DNA of 64,000 bases from Carnimonas bestiolae (GTDB lineage: Bacteria; Pseudomonadota; Gammaproteobacteria; Pseudomonadales; Halomonadaceae). The DNA is taken from assembly GCF_051251125.1 (NCBI RefSeq), contig NZ_JBPCZL010000006.1; one strand, given 5' to 3'. Below, piece after piece: positions 1 through 7,285 of this stretch. Every line of letters starts with the position of its first letter. Position 1 is the stretch's first letter. The notes beneath the pieces are model-generated. The model had not been told where the DNA came from, ran no database searches, and was given only the letters and a program-made list of their open reading frames with translations. The translations under genes and the position numbers were made by a program.

Positions 1-153
1 AACCGCCAACCGCCAACCGCCAACCGCCAACCGCCAACCGCCAACCGCCAACCGCCAACCGCCAACCGCCAACCGCCAACCGCCAACCGCCAACCGCCAA
101 CCGCCAACCGCCAACCGCCAACCGCCAACCGCCAACCGCCAACCGCCAACCGC
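1..153. repeat. Heptanucleotide tandem repeat (AACCGCC)n
   Basis: About 21.9 perfect head-to-tail copies of the 7-base unit AACCGCC, with no interruption that I can see. The array begins at the first base of the window, so its true length is unknown. The unit is not a multiple of three, so copy changes would shift any frame crossing it. The last copy runs directly into a short stem-loop followed by seven T. Confidence 0.98.
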
Positions 154-172
154 GATGTTGCGGTGTTTTTTT
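149..172 (+). terminator. Short terminator-like hairpin fused to the heptamer array
   Basis: ACCGC (149-153) pairs with GCGGT (160-164) across a 6-base loop and is followed by G and seven T (166-172). The 5' arm is the last part of the tandem repeat. The stem is only 5 bp, so it is weak, but the T tract supports termination of a plus-strand transcript entering from outside the window. Confidence 0.45.
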
Positions 173-301
173 GTCGTGTGCACGGCGCTTCCCGAATCGT
201 TTTACCGCCTCAGCGCAGTGCGCTGCGTTGCGCGCTGCCTATCGCTTGGTGCATGCTAGCGCTCGCATTTAGCATTCCAGGCATGCTCGGGTGATCTATC
301 G

Positions 302-997
302 ATGAAATCAGCGCCGCTGCGCATGGCAGTCAAAATTGCCGGATGGACAATCGCGGCAGGGCTAGCGCTTACCCTGTTGGCGGGCGCTGGCTTTGCTGCC
401 GCCAACTTATGGGTGTGGTACGACACGCGAGACCGTATCTACACCGATAGTGCGATGTGTCCGGTGGCCGACGTTGGGGTGGTGTTTGGTACTTCCTTCC
501 GCATGCGTGATGGCTCGCCTAATCCGTATTACGCTGCGCGGCTCGACACCGCCGCCGAGCTGTATCGCAGCGGGCGCGTATCGCACCTGCTACTGTCTGG
601 GGATAACCGCTCGATTCACTATAACGAGCCGATTGCAATGTGGCGCGATCTGCAGCAGCGCCATGTGCCGCGCAGCGCATTAACGCTCGATTACGCGGGC
701 CTAAGCACCTTCGACACCGTGGTGCGGGCGAAGAAGATTTTCGGTCTGCAGAAAGTGGTGCTGATTACCCAAGACTGGCACTTGCCGCGAGCGCTCTTCA
801 TCGCCCGCGCCAAAGGATTGAACGCCTACGGATGCGCCGCGTGGGGTCAGCAGTCGGGGAGTGATACCTACGTTAACAACCGCGAGCTGGCAGCGCGTGC
901 GCTGACTGTAATGGATGTTTACCTGCTGGGCCGCAAGCCGCGTATTCTCGGCGAGCCCGAACCGCTCAAACTGTCAGCGGAAGAGCCGGCGGATTAA
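302..997 (+). CDS. SanA/YdcF-like DUF218 inner-membrane protein
   Basis: 231 aa with one hydrophobic segment at about residues 8-33 and then a DUF218 domain (about 55-195). This is the architecture of SanA, an inner-membrane protein with a periplasmic domain linked in enterobacteria to the envelope barrier against vancomycin at high temperature. Visible family features are the VVFGTS strand after the membrane anchor, the LLLSGDNR motif, and LITQDWHLPRALF near residue 155. The molecular activity of DUF218 proteins is not well established. The gene stands alone, convergent with the DUF3549 gene, with no clear terminator between them. The first ATG is used because the membrane segment follows at once. 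The SanA assignment rests on length and architecture. Confidence 0.8.
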   Translation: MKSAPLRMAVKIAGWTIAAGLALTLLAGAGFAAANLWVWYDTRDRIYTDSAMCPVADVGVVFGTSFRMRDGSPNPYYAARLDTAAELYRSGRVSHLLLSGDNRSIHYNEPIAMWRDLQQRHVPRSALTLDYAGLSTFDTVVRAKKIFGLQKVVLITQDWHLPRALFIARAKGLNAYGCAAWGQQSGSDTYVNNRELAARALTVMDVYLLGRKPRILGEPEPLKLSAEEPAD

Positions 998-1052
998 TCG
1001 CTAACGCTGCCGATTGCCGGCGCTCACCGCGTTCTTTGCGACTGAATTAAGC

Positions 1053-2066
1053 CTACTGCTGTTGAGCGCCCTGCATATCGGTGACCAGACGGCGCTTGAT
1101 CTGCGAATCTTCCCCCGCGTTGCGCAGTGCCATTAACACCAGCAGTCGCAGGCGTGGAAGCTGAGCAATATCGCGTATGCAGGCGGCGACATCGATATCA
1201 GGCTGTTGAGCCAGAGCCGTCAGGTAGTGTTCGAGACGCTGTTCGTGTTCAAGCCAATGCCAGCCGCGCGCACTGATCATTGCCAATTGCTCGGCGGTAA
1301 GCGGCTTGCCGAGTAGCTGTTCGACCCTCTCGGCAGCCGCGGGATGATGGCTCGACACGATGGCACGCCAGCAGTCACCGGCATGCTCAGGATCATTGGC
1401 GGCACGCTGCTCAAGCGCACTCAGTAGCCCTTCATCGGTTGCCGGAAAATGCTCCAGCATGCGGCACAAAGCGATCAGCGGCGCGGCTGGCAGCGCCGAT
1501 AGCTGCGCTGCCAGCGTCTTCTCAAGCTCAGCATCCTTGGTCGCGCACATATCAGCGACGCTTTGATAATCGAGCTGTTGCCAATCGTGCTCCGCGGTGG
1601 GCTGGGTAAAGTAGGCGCGAGCGCTTCCTGCCTTGCCTTTTTCCTCAAGCTGCAACGCCTGTGCAGCGTAAGCATGGAGTGCTGCACGCGCGAAGTCGTC
1701 GGGCTTGAATGCCAGCGGATTGTCCTTCAGCGGGTCTTGCAACGCTTCGCCAGCAGGGCGCTCACCGACCTGCTCGGCAAGGCGTCTGAGCAGACCGTCA
1801 CGCGCCTGTGGATCGAGCTTGCCGAGTTCATCAAGCGGTAGTGATAAGCACCATACTGCGGCGTCACGCGCCGCCTGCTGCGGTGCTTTAAGCACCACCG
1901 CGAAGCGCGCATGCCCGTTAAACGGCACTTCCCAAGCGATCTTCTCTTCTTCGAAATCGCGAAAACGCGCTGCGCTCAGCGGCGCAACGCGTCGCCCCAT
2001 GGTGAAGTAATAAGCATCAAGCTGGGCCTGGTCGAAGAAGTCACTAAGTGTGTGCAAAGCTGTCAT
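1053..2066 (-). CDS. DUF3549 family protein
   Basis: 337 aa, soluble, rich in Ala and Leu, with no signal peptide or membrane segment. The N-terminus (TLSDFFDQ, then YYFTMGRRV at about residues 19-27) is typical of DUF3549, a family of unknown function found in Halomonas, Pseudomonas and relatives. The rest is predicted helical, with HEAT-like Leu/Ala spacing in the C-terminal third; that is an impression, not a computed result. It is convergent with the SanA-like gene and divergent from yqcC. No function can be assigned. Confidence 0.8.
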   Translation of the reverse strand: MTALHTLSDFFDQAQLDAYYFTMGRRVAPLSAARFRDFEEEKIAWEVPFNGHARFAVVLKAPQQAARDAAVWCLSLPLDELGKLDPQARDGLLRRLAEQVGERPAGEALQDPLKDNPLAFKPDDFARAALHAYAAQALQLEEKGKAGSARAYFTQPTAEHDWQQLDYQSVADMCATKDAELEKTLAAQLSALPAAPLIALCRMLEHFPATDEGLLSALEQRAANDPEHAGDCWRAIVSSHHPAAAERVEQLLGKPLTAEQLAMISARGWHWLEHEQRLEHYLTALAQQPDIDVAACIRDIAQLPRLRLLVLMALRNAGEDSQIKRRLVTDMQGAQQQ

Positions 2067-2395
2067 GGGATAACGATGGGCGATAGAAGTGTGGGGCGCG
2101 CTAATGTTATAGCGTGATTAGGCGTGCAGTGTGCCGTGTGCGTAAGGGGAAGGCAATCGTGCGGGTTGATCAGTTTTTATACGCTCAGTGCGAACCCTTG
2201 CGGTGATAAGGCTGGCATGAACTATCCCAATGTTGTCCACAGCTCCATCCAGTTATTCTGTGAATGTTGTGTGACAGACCAGGCGGCCGCTGGATGGATT
2301 GAATTTAGGCTGCGGCCTCCCTATAGTGCGGCTCCCATCAGGGTGGTGGTGCCATCTGCCACCGTTATATTGAGTTTGAAGGGTGTGGATATCCA
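2067..2395. other. Intergenic region between DUF3549 gene and yqcC
   Basis: 329 bases between divergent genes. The only element I can support is a sigma-70-like promoter for yqcC at 2299-2327. A single imperfect DnaA-box-like 9-mer (TTGTCCACA) lies near 2233 and is not clustered. The small open frames here look like chance. Confidence 0.6.
2299..2327 (+). promoter_or_regulatory. Sigma-70-like promoter for yqcC
   Basis: TTGAAT (2299-2304), a 17-base spacer and TATAGT (2322-2327). The spacing is ideal and both hexamers are close to consensus. The start codon of yqcC lies about 70 bases downstream. Confidence 0.5.
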
Positions 2396-2746
2396 ATGTC
2401 TCAACGCACAGAGTTAAGTGAAGCGCTGACACGGCTCGAAGCCGCGATGCGTGCTGCCGGCATCTGGCGGCAAGAGGTGCCAACCCCGGAAGCCTTCGCC
2501 AGCCGCGAACCGTTTTCGCTCGATACCATGTCGCTGCCCCAGTGGCTGCGCTATGTGTTTATTGCGCGCCTGCGCGTGATGCTCAGTGAAGGTCAGCCGT
2601 TGCCAGCGTCCAGCATTATTGCTCCCGCTGCACAGGTGTACCTGCCGCAGTTGAGCGAAGGCGCACGGGTACCGGTAGTGCAAACGCTGCAAGAGATAGA
2701 CGCGCTGATTTCGGGTACCGACCCCAATGCACCACCGCTGCACTAA
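2396..2746 (+). CDS. yqcC: YqcC family (DUF446) protein
   Basis: 116 aa, small and cytosolic. The sequence follows YqcC through its length: an N-terminal helix (LTRLEAAMR), the MSLPQWLRYVFIARLR core at about residues 43-58, and a C-terminal segment around YLPQLSE. YqcC is usually linked to the tRNA pseudouridine synthase gene truC, but truC does not follow here, so the partner is elsewhere or missing. A GAAGGGTG ribosome site precedes the ATG. The biochemical role of YqcC is unknown. Confidence 0.85.
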   Translation: MSQRTELSEALTRLEAAMRAAGIWRQEVPTPEAFASREPFSLDTMSLPQWLRYVFIARLRVMLSEGQPLPASSIIAPAAQVYLPQLSEGARVPVVQTLQEIDALISGTDPNAPPLH

Positions 2747-2855
2747 GTGGCTGCACTGCATGGCGGCAGAGCAGCGAGTGTGACGATTGATAGAGCAAGG
2801 CTTTCAGCGGCTGAAGGCGGGTAGGGAGTAGGGCAGTCATTCTTGGCGCTGTGGA

Positions 2856-2886
2856 TAAAAAAATGCCTCGCTCTATAAGCGAGGCA
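2856..2886 (-). terminator. Rho-independent terminator of ompW-like gene
   Basis: On the plus strand TGCCTCGCT (2864-2872) and AGCGAGGCA (2878-2886) form a 9-bp stem with a CTATA loop. A run of seven A at 2857-2863 becomes the U tract of the minus-strand transcript. It sits about 20 bases past the ompW-like stop codon. Confidence 0.85.
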
Positions 2887-2906
2887 CATTATCCGGCGAC
2901 AGCGTG

Positions 2907-3563
2907 TTAGAAGCGCCAGGTGAGGCCGGTCATGACCACCACCGGATTGACGTCGAGGCGCTTGCTCGACAGCGTTTGGCCATTTTGGGAGACGCGCGTA
3001 TTGGGATCGGACTCGATGTACCATACCGCCGCGTTAACGCCGAGGTTATCGGTCAGCATGTAGTCAACGCCTGCCTGAGCCGCCCAGCCCCATGCATTGC
3101 CCATGTGGATATCAAGACCGTTGTTGATATGTTCGCTGGAGTAGCGTGCATAGGCGAGACCCGCACCCACGTAAGGCTGTACCTGTGATGAAGTGCCGCC
3201 GAGCGGATAATATTGGGCAGTAAGGGTAGGCGGCAGAACGTGTACGCTACCTGAGGCAGCTTTGGTGCTGCCTGATTTGACGTTGAAGTCGTGCTTGAAG
3301 CTTTCTGGCGCGGCCAGTAACTCCATACCGAACTGGTCGGTGAAGCGATAGCCCAGTGTGAAGGCAAAACCGTGATCGTTTTGTACTTTTTCGACACGCG
3401 CACCGCTCAGATCACCATTAAGGTTGGTGTGGCCACCGGTGGGGCGTACAAAGGCAAGTCCGCCGCGCACCCAGAAATCGCCGCCGCCGTAAGCCATGGC
3501 GCTGGTCGATGTGAACGCAGTAGCGGCTGCCGCTACCGCCAGCCCGATAAGTTTCAGTTTCAT
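2907..3563 (-). CDS. ompW: OmpW family outer-membrane beta-barrel protein
   Basis: 218 aa with a clear Sec signal peptide (KLKLIGLAVAAAATAFTSTSAMA, cleavage after about residue 24) and a C-terminal Phe (GLTWRF), the usual terminal signature of outer-membrane barrels. The mature part has alternating-residue strands, the WVRGGLAFVRP first strand, LPPTLTAQYYP, and VQPYVGAGLAYARY, as in OmpW. OmpW is an 8-stranded barrel implicated in uptake of small hydrophobic molecules and in stress responses. It is a single gene with its own terminator and a long AT-rich upstream region. Confidence 0.9.
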   Translation of the reverse strand: MKLKLIGLAVAAAATAFTSTSAMAYGGGDFWVRGGLAFVRPTGGHTNLNGDLSGARVEKVQNDHGFAFTLGYRFTDQFGMELLAAPESFKHDFNVKSGSTKAASGSVHVLPPTLTAQYYPLGGTSSQVQPYVGAGLAYARYSSEHINNGLDIHMGNAWGWAAQAGVDYMLTDNLGVNAAVWYIESDPNTRVSQNGQTLSSKRLDVNPVVVMTGLTWRF

Positions 3564-3738
3564 CGTTTGGTTCCCGTTATTGTTACCCTTGACCCATAGC
3601 AGCGAGCATCTGTTCGGAATACTCGGCAGGCTTTCCCTTTATCAGGAGGGCAGTACGTTCATGCCCTGATGGCGACATAACCATACTAAATACAGGGTTT
3701 TTATTCTATGCGGCAGTGTGACGCACTAGACTAAAGAC

Positions 3739-3945
3739 GTAGGGCAGCATCGTTCGGTGGCAGGGGCGGTAGCTGTTTGGAATGGAAGGGTGGGCATTTG
3801 GTTGGGGGGCAGGGCCGATCGTCGTTCACGAGGAATCGTTCAGAAGGGCAGGGTTGGCAGCCGTTCAGGACGCAAAGGTTGGTAACCGTTTGGGATATAG
3901 GATGCGCAACCGTTAGGAATGCAGGGTGGGTTGTCGTCTGGGGGA
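3739..3945. repeat. Degenerate ~25-base G-rich tandem repeat
   Basis: About eight diverged copies with a period near 25 bases and an approximate consensus GGCAGGGTTGGTAGCCGTTT followed by GGGAT. Copies begin near 3741, 3759, 3784, 3809, 3847, 3872, 3897 and 3921. The best-kept pair is at 3847-3896. Found by eye; the copy boundaries are approximate. Confidence 0.6.
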
Positions 3946-4037
3946 GCTTTCAGCGTGTCCAATACCTGTTTAGGCCGGTACGCTAAACAACTCGATAATG
4001 CCTGTTTGGCAAACCAGATATGCGATAGGAAGGCAAT

Positions 4038-4066
4038 AAAAAACGCCAACCGCTAAGGTTGGCGTT
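4038..4066 (-). terminator. Rho-independent terminator of mvaT-like gene
   Basis: AACGCCAACC (4042-4051) pairs with GGTTGGCGTT (4057-4066) over loop GCTAA. An A tract at 4038-4043 gives the U tract on the minus strand. It lies 23 bases past the stop codon. Confidence 0.85.
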
Positions 4067-4088
4067 CTGTTATAGCGATCGAAAACAA

Positions 4089-4469
4089 TTACTGATTGTC
4101 GACCAGCCAGCCTTCGACGGTATCGGAACCGTGCTGCTCTTTCCAGGCTTTCAATTCTTTGTGATTGCCGCCGCGTGTCTCGATGACATCGCCAGTATGC
4201 GGGTTCTTGTATACCTTCAGCTTGCGCTTGCGACGCGTGCCCTGACCGCTGTTGCCGGTGGCCTTGGTGGCGCGGTTCAGGCTGCCCTGCGGATCGAGAA
4301 TGTCGATAACGTCAGACGGTTTTTTACCATACTGTTCGAGCAGCGCTTCCAACTTGCTTTTGAATTCGAGTTCATTCTTGAAACTCTCATTCGATTCCAT
4401 TGCCTTAAGACGAGCCTGGAGTTCTTCCAGCTCTTTTTCCATCTTCAAATAGTCACTAAGAACGGCCAT
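4089..4469 (-). CDS. MvaT-type H-NS family nucleoid protein
   Basis: 126 aa xenogeneic-silencer type DNA-binding protein. Residues 1-60 form a charged coiled coil (MEKELEELQARLK) ending in LLEQYGKKPSDVIDIL. A basic linker (about 77-85, RRKRKLK) leads to the C-terminal domain YKNPHTGDVIETRGGNHKEL, which carries the RGGN motif of the MvaT AT-pincer (about residues 99-102). MvaT proteins oligomerise on AT-rich DNA, repress transcription and help compact the nucleoid. A GTG three codons earlier is possible, but the AAGGG site lies only about 2 bases before it, whereas the ATG at 4469 has normal spacing. Its own terminator follows. Confidence 0.92.
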   Translation of the reverse strand: MAVLSDYLKMEKELEELQARLKAMESNESFKNELEFKSKLEALLEQYGKKPSDVIDILDPQGSLNRATKATGNSGQGTRRKRKLKVYKNPHTGDVIETRGGNHKELKAWKEQHGSDTVEGWLVDNQ

Positions 4470-4558
4470 TGGCTTCACCCTTTGAAAAGTCGGTTAATTT
4501 CGTACTTTATGTCTGGGCAATGCTAGCAGAAGTTAATATTGGAAGGAAATAATATTTG

Positions 4559-4741
4559 ATGGAAACGTCGATATTAGCGAGTACTTCAAGGCAAGCTGCT
4601 GTTGTCACATATACAATATCATACGATTATGGCGGCGAGCGCACTGAAAAACGACATGCACACTCATTTGCCAAAGCAGGATGCGACGCAATAATACATC
4701 AGTATTTCTTAATAGTAAGCATAACCAAGTATGAAGGTTAA
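4559..4741 (+). CDS. Possible small hypothetical protein
   Basis: 60 aa from the ATG at 4559 (or 61 from a TTG at 4556). GGAAGGA at 4541-4547 is a good ribosome site, 8 bases from the TTG and 11 from the ATG. The stretch VVTYTISYDYGGERTEKRHA looks protein-like (a beta hairpin), but the codon use is AT-rich and unlike the neighbours. I do not recognise a family. It is divergent from the mvaT-like gene, and a small horizontally acquired or decaying gene is possible. Confidence 0.3.
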   Translation: METSILASTSRQAAVVTYTISYDYGGERTEKRHAHSFAKAGCDAIIHQYFLIVSITKYEG

Positions 4742-4901
4742 CAACAAAGCGCGTAACCTTGCGTTGTTTTTAAAGGCGCTTCGAACTTCTTGGCATCAGT
4801 GCTGTCATGTCAGCTCAATAGTTATGCTAACGCCATGTCAAGCGGTGTGAAAGGGCATGGAGAATAGCTATTAATTAATAAAGACAGCGTATATGAGCAG
4901 A

Positions 4902-4932
4902 AAACAAAGGCCCCGCCGTGGCGGGGCCTTTG
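4902..4932 (-). terminator. Rho-independent terminator of GlsB-like gene
   Basis: CAAAGGCCCCGCC (4905-4917) pairs with GGCGGGGCCTTTG (about 4920-4932), leaving a very short loop. On the minus strand the 3' side reads TTTGTTTT. It lies about 25 bases past the stop. Confidence 0.85.
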
Positions 4933-4955
4933 TAGGGAACGGTGCTGACGAACCG

Positions 4956-5207
4956 TTATTTGGCTACCTTGCGGTAAATCCAAAGCACGATGATGGCGCC
5001 AACGATAGCGACGACGAAGCTTGAGAAGTTGAAGCCGTCGACGTGTCCGCCAAGGCCGATCAAGTCAGCTATCCAGCCGCCGACTACAGCACCCACGATA
5101 CCGAGAATGACGGTTAGGATGAAACCACCGCCATCTTTGCCGGGCATGATCCATTTAGCAATAATGCCGGCGATAAGACCGAAGATAATCCAGGAAATAA
5201 TGTTCAT
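4956..5207 (-). CDS. GlsB/YeaQ/YmgE family stress-response membrane protein
   Basis: 83 aa with three hydrophobic segments (about residues 3-18, 28-48 and 58-80) and the family features IISWIIFGLIAGIIAKW, PGKDGGG and GIVGAVVGGW. The family is sometimes annotated as transglycosylase-associated, but no enzymatic activity is shown by the sequence. Relatives are induced by general stress. AAGGACAGCAGCT precedes the ATG. It is monocistronic with its own terminator. Confidence 0.9.
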   Translation of the reverse strand: MNIISWIIFGLIAGIIAKWIMPGKDGGGFILTVILGIVGAVVGGWIADLIGLGGHVDGFNFSSFVVAIVGAIIVLWIYRKVAK

Positions 5208-5401
5208 AGCTGCTGTCCTTGCATAGTGATCTTGGATGATGGTGAAGGCTGGACCGCCACCTCAGGGCTTATACTAGTACATTTTTCGTGTCACTACCGT
5301 GAAGATATCTCATCTAGCCTCTATAAGGCGAGTAATGCATTGTACTAAGGTTAGCATTATCACTCTGAGGGTTCAGACGCCTGATAAGCAGGTCGTGTTA
5401 A

Positions 5402-6061
5402 TTACTCTCGCGTTAGCTGTACTATATGGTCGGCGCGCGCCTTGCATGCGGCGATCAAGCGCGCATTAGGCTCATCGGTATGTTCAGCCCAAGCGATGGC
5501 TGCCTCACGTGAACGGCCGAAATGTTGGTGACGCGCAATAAGTTGCTCGCGGCGCTGGGTGTCATCTATTTCCAGGTACCAGCACTCGTTAAGCTGCGCG
5601 CTGGCATTCTCCCAGCCATGGCTATCTAACAGCAGGTAGTTGCCTTCGGTAATTACCAGTTCAACGTCTGCTTCAATCGCAATAGCCCCGGCGATGGGCT
5701 CCTCAATGCGTCGCTCGAAGGAGGGCGCGTAGATGCAGTGGTGCTGATAAGCCGGACGCAGGCGCTCGAGCAATGCGACATAACCGTATGCATCGAAGGT
5801 GTCGGGAGCCCCTTTACGGTCGGCGCGGGATAACCTTTCCAATTGGCAGTTGGCCAGATGAAAGCCATCCATCGGCAGTACTGCGGCCTTGTGCGGAAGG
5901 CGTGCCAGCAGCGCTTCAACCAAGGTGGATTTTCCCGCCCCGGGAGCACCAACCAACCCGATGATGCTTCGTGTGCCTGGCGTATGGCGCTGTTCAATGC
6001 GACGTATCAGTGACGTCAGAAGATTAGCGTGAAATTGAGCGGAAGGCGTTTCAATTGACAT
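5402..6061 (-). CDS. P-loop nucleoside/nucleotide kinase family protein (YggC/FrcK-like)
   Basis: 219 aa ATP-binding kinase fold. Walker A is GAPGAGKS at residues 38-45, PMDGFHL at about 63-69 is the substrate-side Asp motif of the uridine kinase/pantothenate kinase group, and ITEGNYLLL at about 135 follows the Walker B strand. The lid carries RHQHFGRS. The family is often called nucleoside triphosphate hydrolase or fructose transport system kinase; the real substrate is unknown and no sugar transporter is nearby. The start ATG has no strong ribosome site. Confidence 0.75.
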   Translation of the reverse strand: MSIETPSAQFHANLLTSLIRRIEQRHTPGTRSIIGLVGAPGAGKSTLVEALLARLPHKAAVLPMDGFHLANCQLERLSRADRKGAPDTFDAYGYVALLERLRPAYQHHCIYAPSFERRIEEPIAGAIAIEADVELVITEGNYLLLDSHGWENASAQLNECWYLEIDDTQRREQLIARHQHFGRSREAAIAWAEHTDEPNARLIAACKARADHIVQLTRE

Positions 6062-6511
6062 GGGTTACTCGTGCTGAATCGGCGATGCGGGCACTGTAAC
6101 ACTGCGCTGGAAAGTGGGTTAGTTCGCCTTTGGTGATCTATACGTCCTCGATACGCGTATGTTAGTATTGCGGTTACCGCCGTCGCAGATATTGAAATAT
6201 CTCTCCTTTCATGGGCAGCATAGTTGGCAGTACAACGTCTTTATGTGAGGTTCATGGGCTGCGTCGGAGCTTTCCTGCTCTAATTAGCCGTATATCGCTT
6301 CTCACCGGAGCGGTGCAAGGTGCGCGTTGAATAACGTTTGAAGATAACAATCAGGCGCATTGCCATATCAGAAAGCGGAAAAGCAGGAAAGGCTTAAAAG
6401 CGGTTATGTCACGTTATTAATGTTCAATCCAGTATAATGTGAAAATAATGTTAATAAAGGCATGTTCCCGTGTCTTATGTCGGTAAGTGTTATTTCTCTG
6501 GAAGGAATGTC
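6062..6511. other. AT-rich intergenic region
   Basis: 450 bases between the divergent kinase and the 69-aa MvaT-like gene. The second half is AT-rich. A perfect TATAAT at 6433-6438 could be the -10 element of the small gene, but I do not see a convincing -35 at the right distance. Nothing else was recognised. Confidence 0.45.
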
Positions 6512-6721
6512 ATGGCTCGCGATAGTAGCTTGTCAATTAAGGAAAAGTGGGCGCTAGAGGCTCAATTGGGGGAGATGTTGCGTGGTATCGACTCTTCCTC
6601 GCGCGACCAGAAGTTTGTGTCGCGGTTAAATGATTTAGTGGAAGAATTTAGTATTTCCGCATTGGATGTAGTAGAAATTGCACTATCCATGCAAGAACGC
6701 CAGACCGCTGAAATAGCCTGA
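6512..6721 (+). CDS. Small protein resembling the MvaT oligomerisation domain
   Basis: 69 aa, acidic and helical, with no signal peptide. The ATG at 6512 is chosen because GGAAGGA ends 5 bases before it; an upstream ATG at 6470 lacks a site. Residues 35-56 align without gaps to residues 36-57 of the MvaT-type protein at 4089-4469: F, S, L, L, E, D, V and I are identical and several other positions conservative. Both are preceded by a charged helix starting with EK. It ends where MvaT's linker would begin, so it lacks a DNA-binding domain. This pattern fits a truncated H-NS modulator (as H-NST does for H-NS), but it is inference from one alignment by eye. Confidence 0.55.
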   Translation: MARDSSLSIKEKWALEAQLGEMLRGIDSSSRDQKFVSRLNDLVEEFSISALDVVEIALSMQERQTAEIA

Positions 6722-6894
6722 TAGTTTTAATAATAGTACCGTCAACGCAGTAATATAACGTTGGCGGTGTTTCAGCACGCGTTCAAAACGCTCCCCAGGC
6801 TTTTCGTCTTGGGTAGGGCTCCATCAGCGGACGACATTGATTCGCGGTGCGTCCGCACGCTGGTGCAATAATGCTGCTCAAGGTGCTGCTATCA

Positions 6895-7095
6895 GTCTGC
6901 TGCCTCCTGCGGTGCAGCAGACTGCCGCGTCTTACCCTCGCGGTGCCCCCGCTGGTTTGTGCCTTCTATCCTTATCGCGTGCGACTTAGCAGGCGGTCGC
7001 GCCATTCCTCATGGTGCAGCCAGCGGTGGCCGCGTCATATCCTTACGGTACAACAGCCAGCAGGCTGCTACCCCTACCTCGCGGCGTGGCAGCCG
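6895..7095. repeat. Degenerate ~35-base repeats, possible decayed coding repeat
   Basis: Diverged copies begin near 6897, 6924, 6961, 7000, 7029 and 7066, with a rough consensus GCCGCGTCTTATCCTTACGG then TGCA. Read in the frame set by each copy, the best copies give TAASYPRGAPAG and VAASYPYGTTAS. The frame changes between copies, so if this was a protein repeat it is now broken. Found by eye. Confidence 0.45.
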
Positions 7096-7201
7096 ATAGA
7101 ATTCACTCTCTACTCTCGCGCTGAATCGCAAGTGTGCGTCCTAGTGCGTTGGGAAGGGGAGAGTGCGCTGTTTGACGGGATGAACGAGTGGCGTAGGTGC
7201 C

Positions 7202-7240
7202 ACAAAAAAAGAGAAGCCGTTGATCGGCTTCTCTTTTTCT
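7202..7240 (-). terminator. Rho-independent terminator of prc (bidirectional)
   Basis: AGAGAAGCCG and CGGCTTCTCT pair around 7211-7232 over a short TTGAT loop. It is flanked by A7 on the left and T5CT5 on the right, so it can act for the minus-strand prc and for any plus-strand transcript from the 69-aa gene. Confidence 0.88.
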
Positions 7241-7285
7241 TTTTGCGTCCAGTGTTGCGTCGCTAATTCACCATGCGCATTCAGG

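Larger units (their letters stand above)
3564..4088. other. Intergenic region with degenerate repeats and a terminator
   Basis: 525 bases between ompW and the mvaT-like gene, both on the minus strand. It holds a degenerate ~25-base repeat tract (3739-3945) and the terminator of the mvaT-like gene (4038-4066). The short open frames here (3777-3986 plus, 3840-4049 minus) are within or beside the repeats and do not look like proteins. Confidence 0.6.
4470..4955. other. AT-rich intergenic region downstream and upstream of small genes
   Basis: 486 bases, clearly more AT-rich than the flanks. It contains the mvaT-like upstream region, one possible small plus-strand gene (4559-4741), and the terminator of the GlsB-like gene (4902-4932). 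I see no other element in 4742-4901. Confidence 0.5.
6722..7285. other. Intergenic region with degenerate repeats and terminator
   Basis: 564 bases. It contains the degenerate ~35-base repeats at 6895-7095 and a strong bidirectional terminator at 7202-7240. The 139-codon open frame crossing it (6847-7266) has low-complexity, Cys/Arg-rich sequence and runs through the terminator, so I do not call it a gene. Confidence 0.6.

Noticed and set aside
1..153. CRISPR-like array
   Set aside because: Unit is 7 bases with no spacers; no cas genes.
2850..2858. Consensus DnaA box (TTATCCACA on the minus strand)
   Set aside because: Single site, together with one imperfect copy near 2233; no cluster, AT-rich unwinding element or dnaA/gidA genes nearby.
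6847..7266. 139-codon plus-strand frame
   Set aside because: Cys/Arg-rich low-complexity translation over degenerate repeats and through a terminator; no ribosome site.
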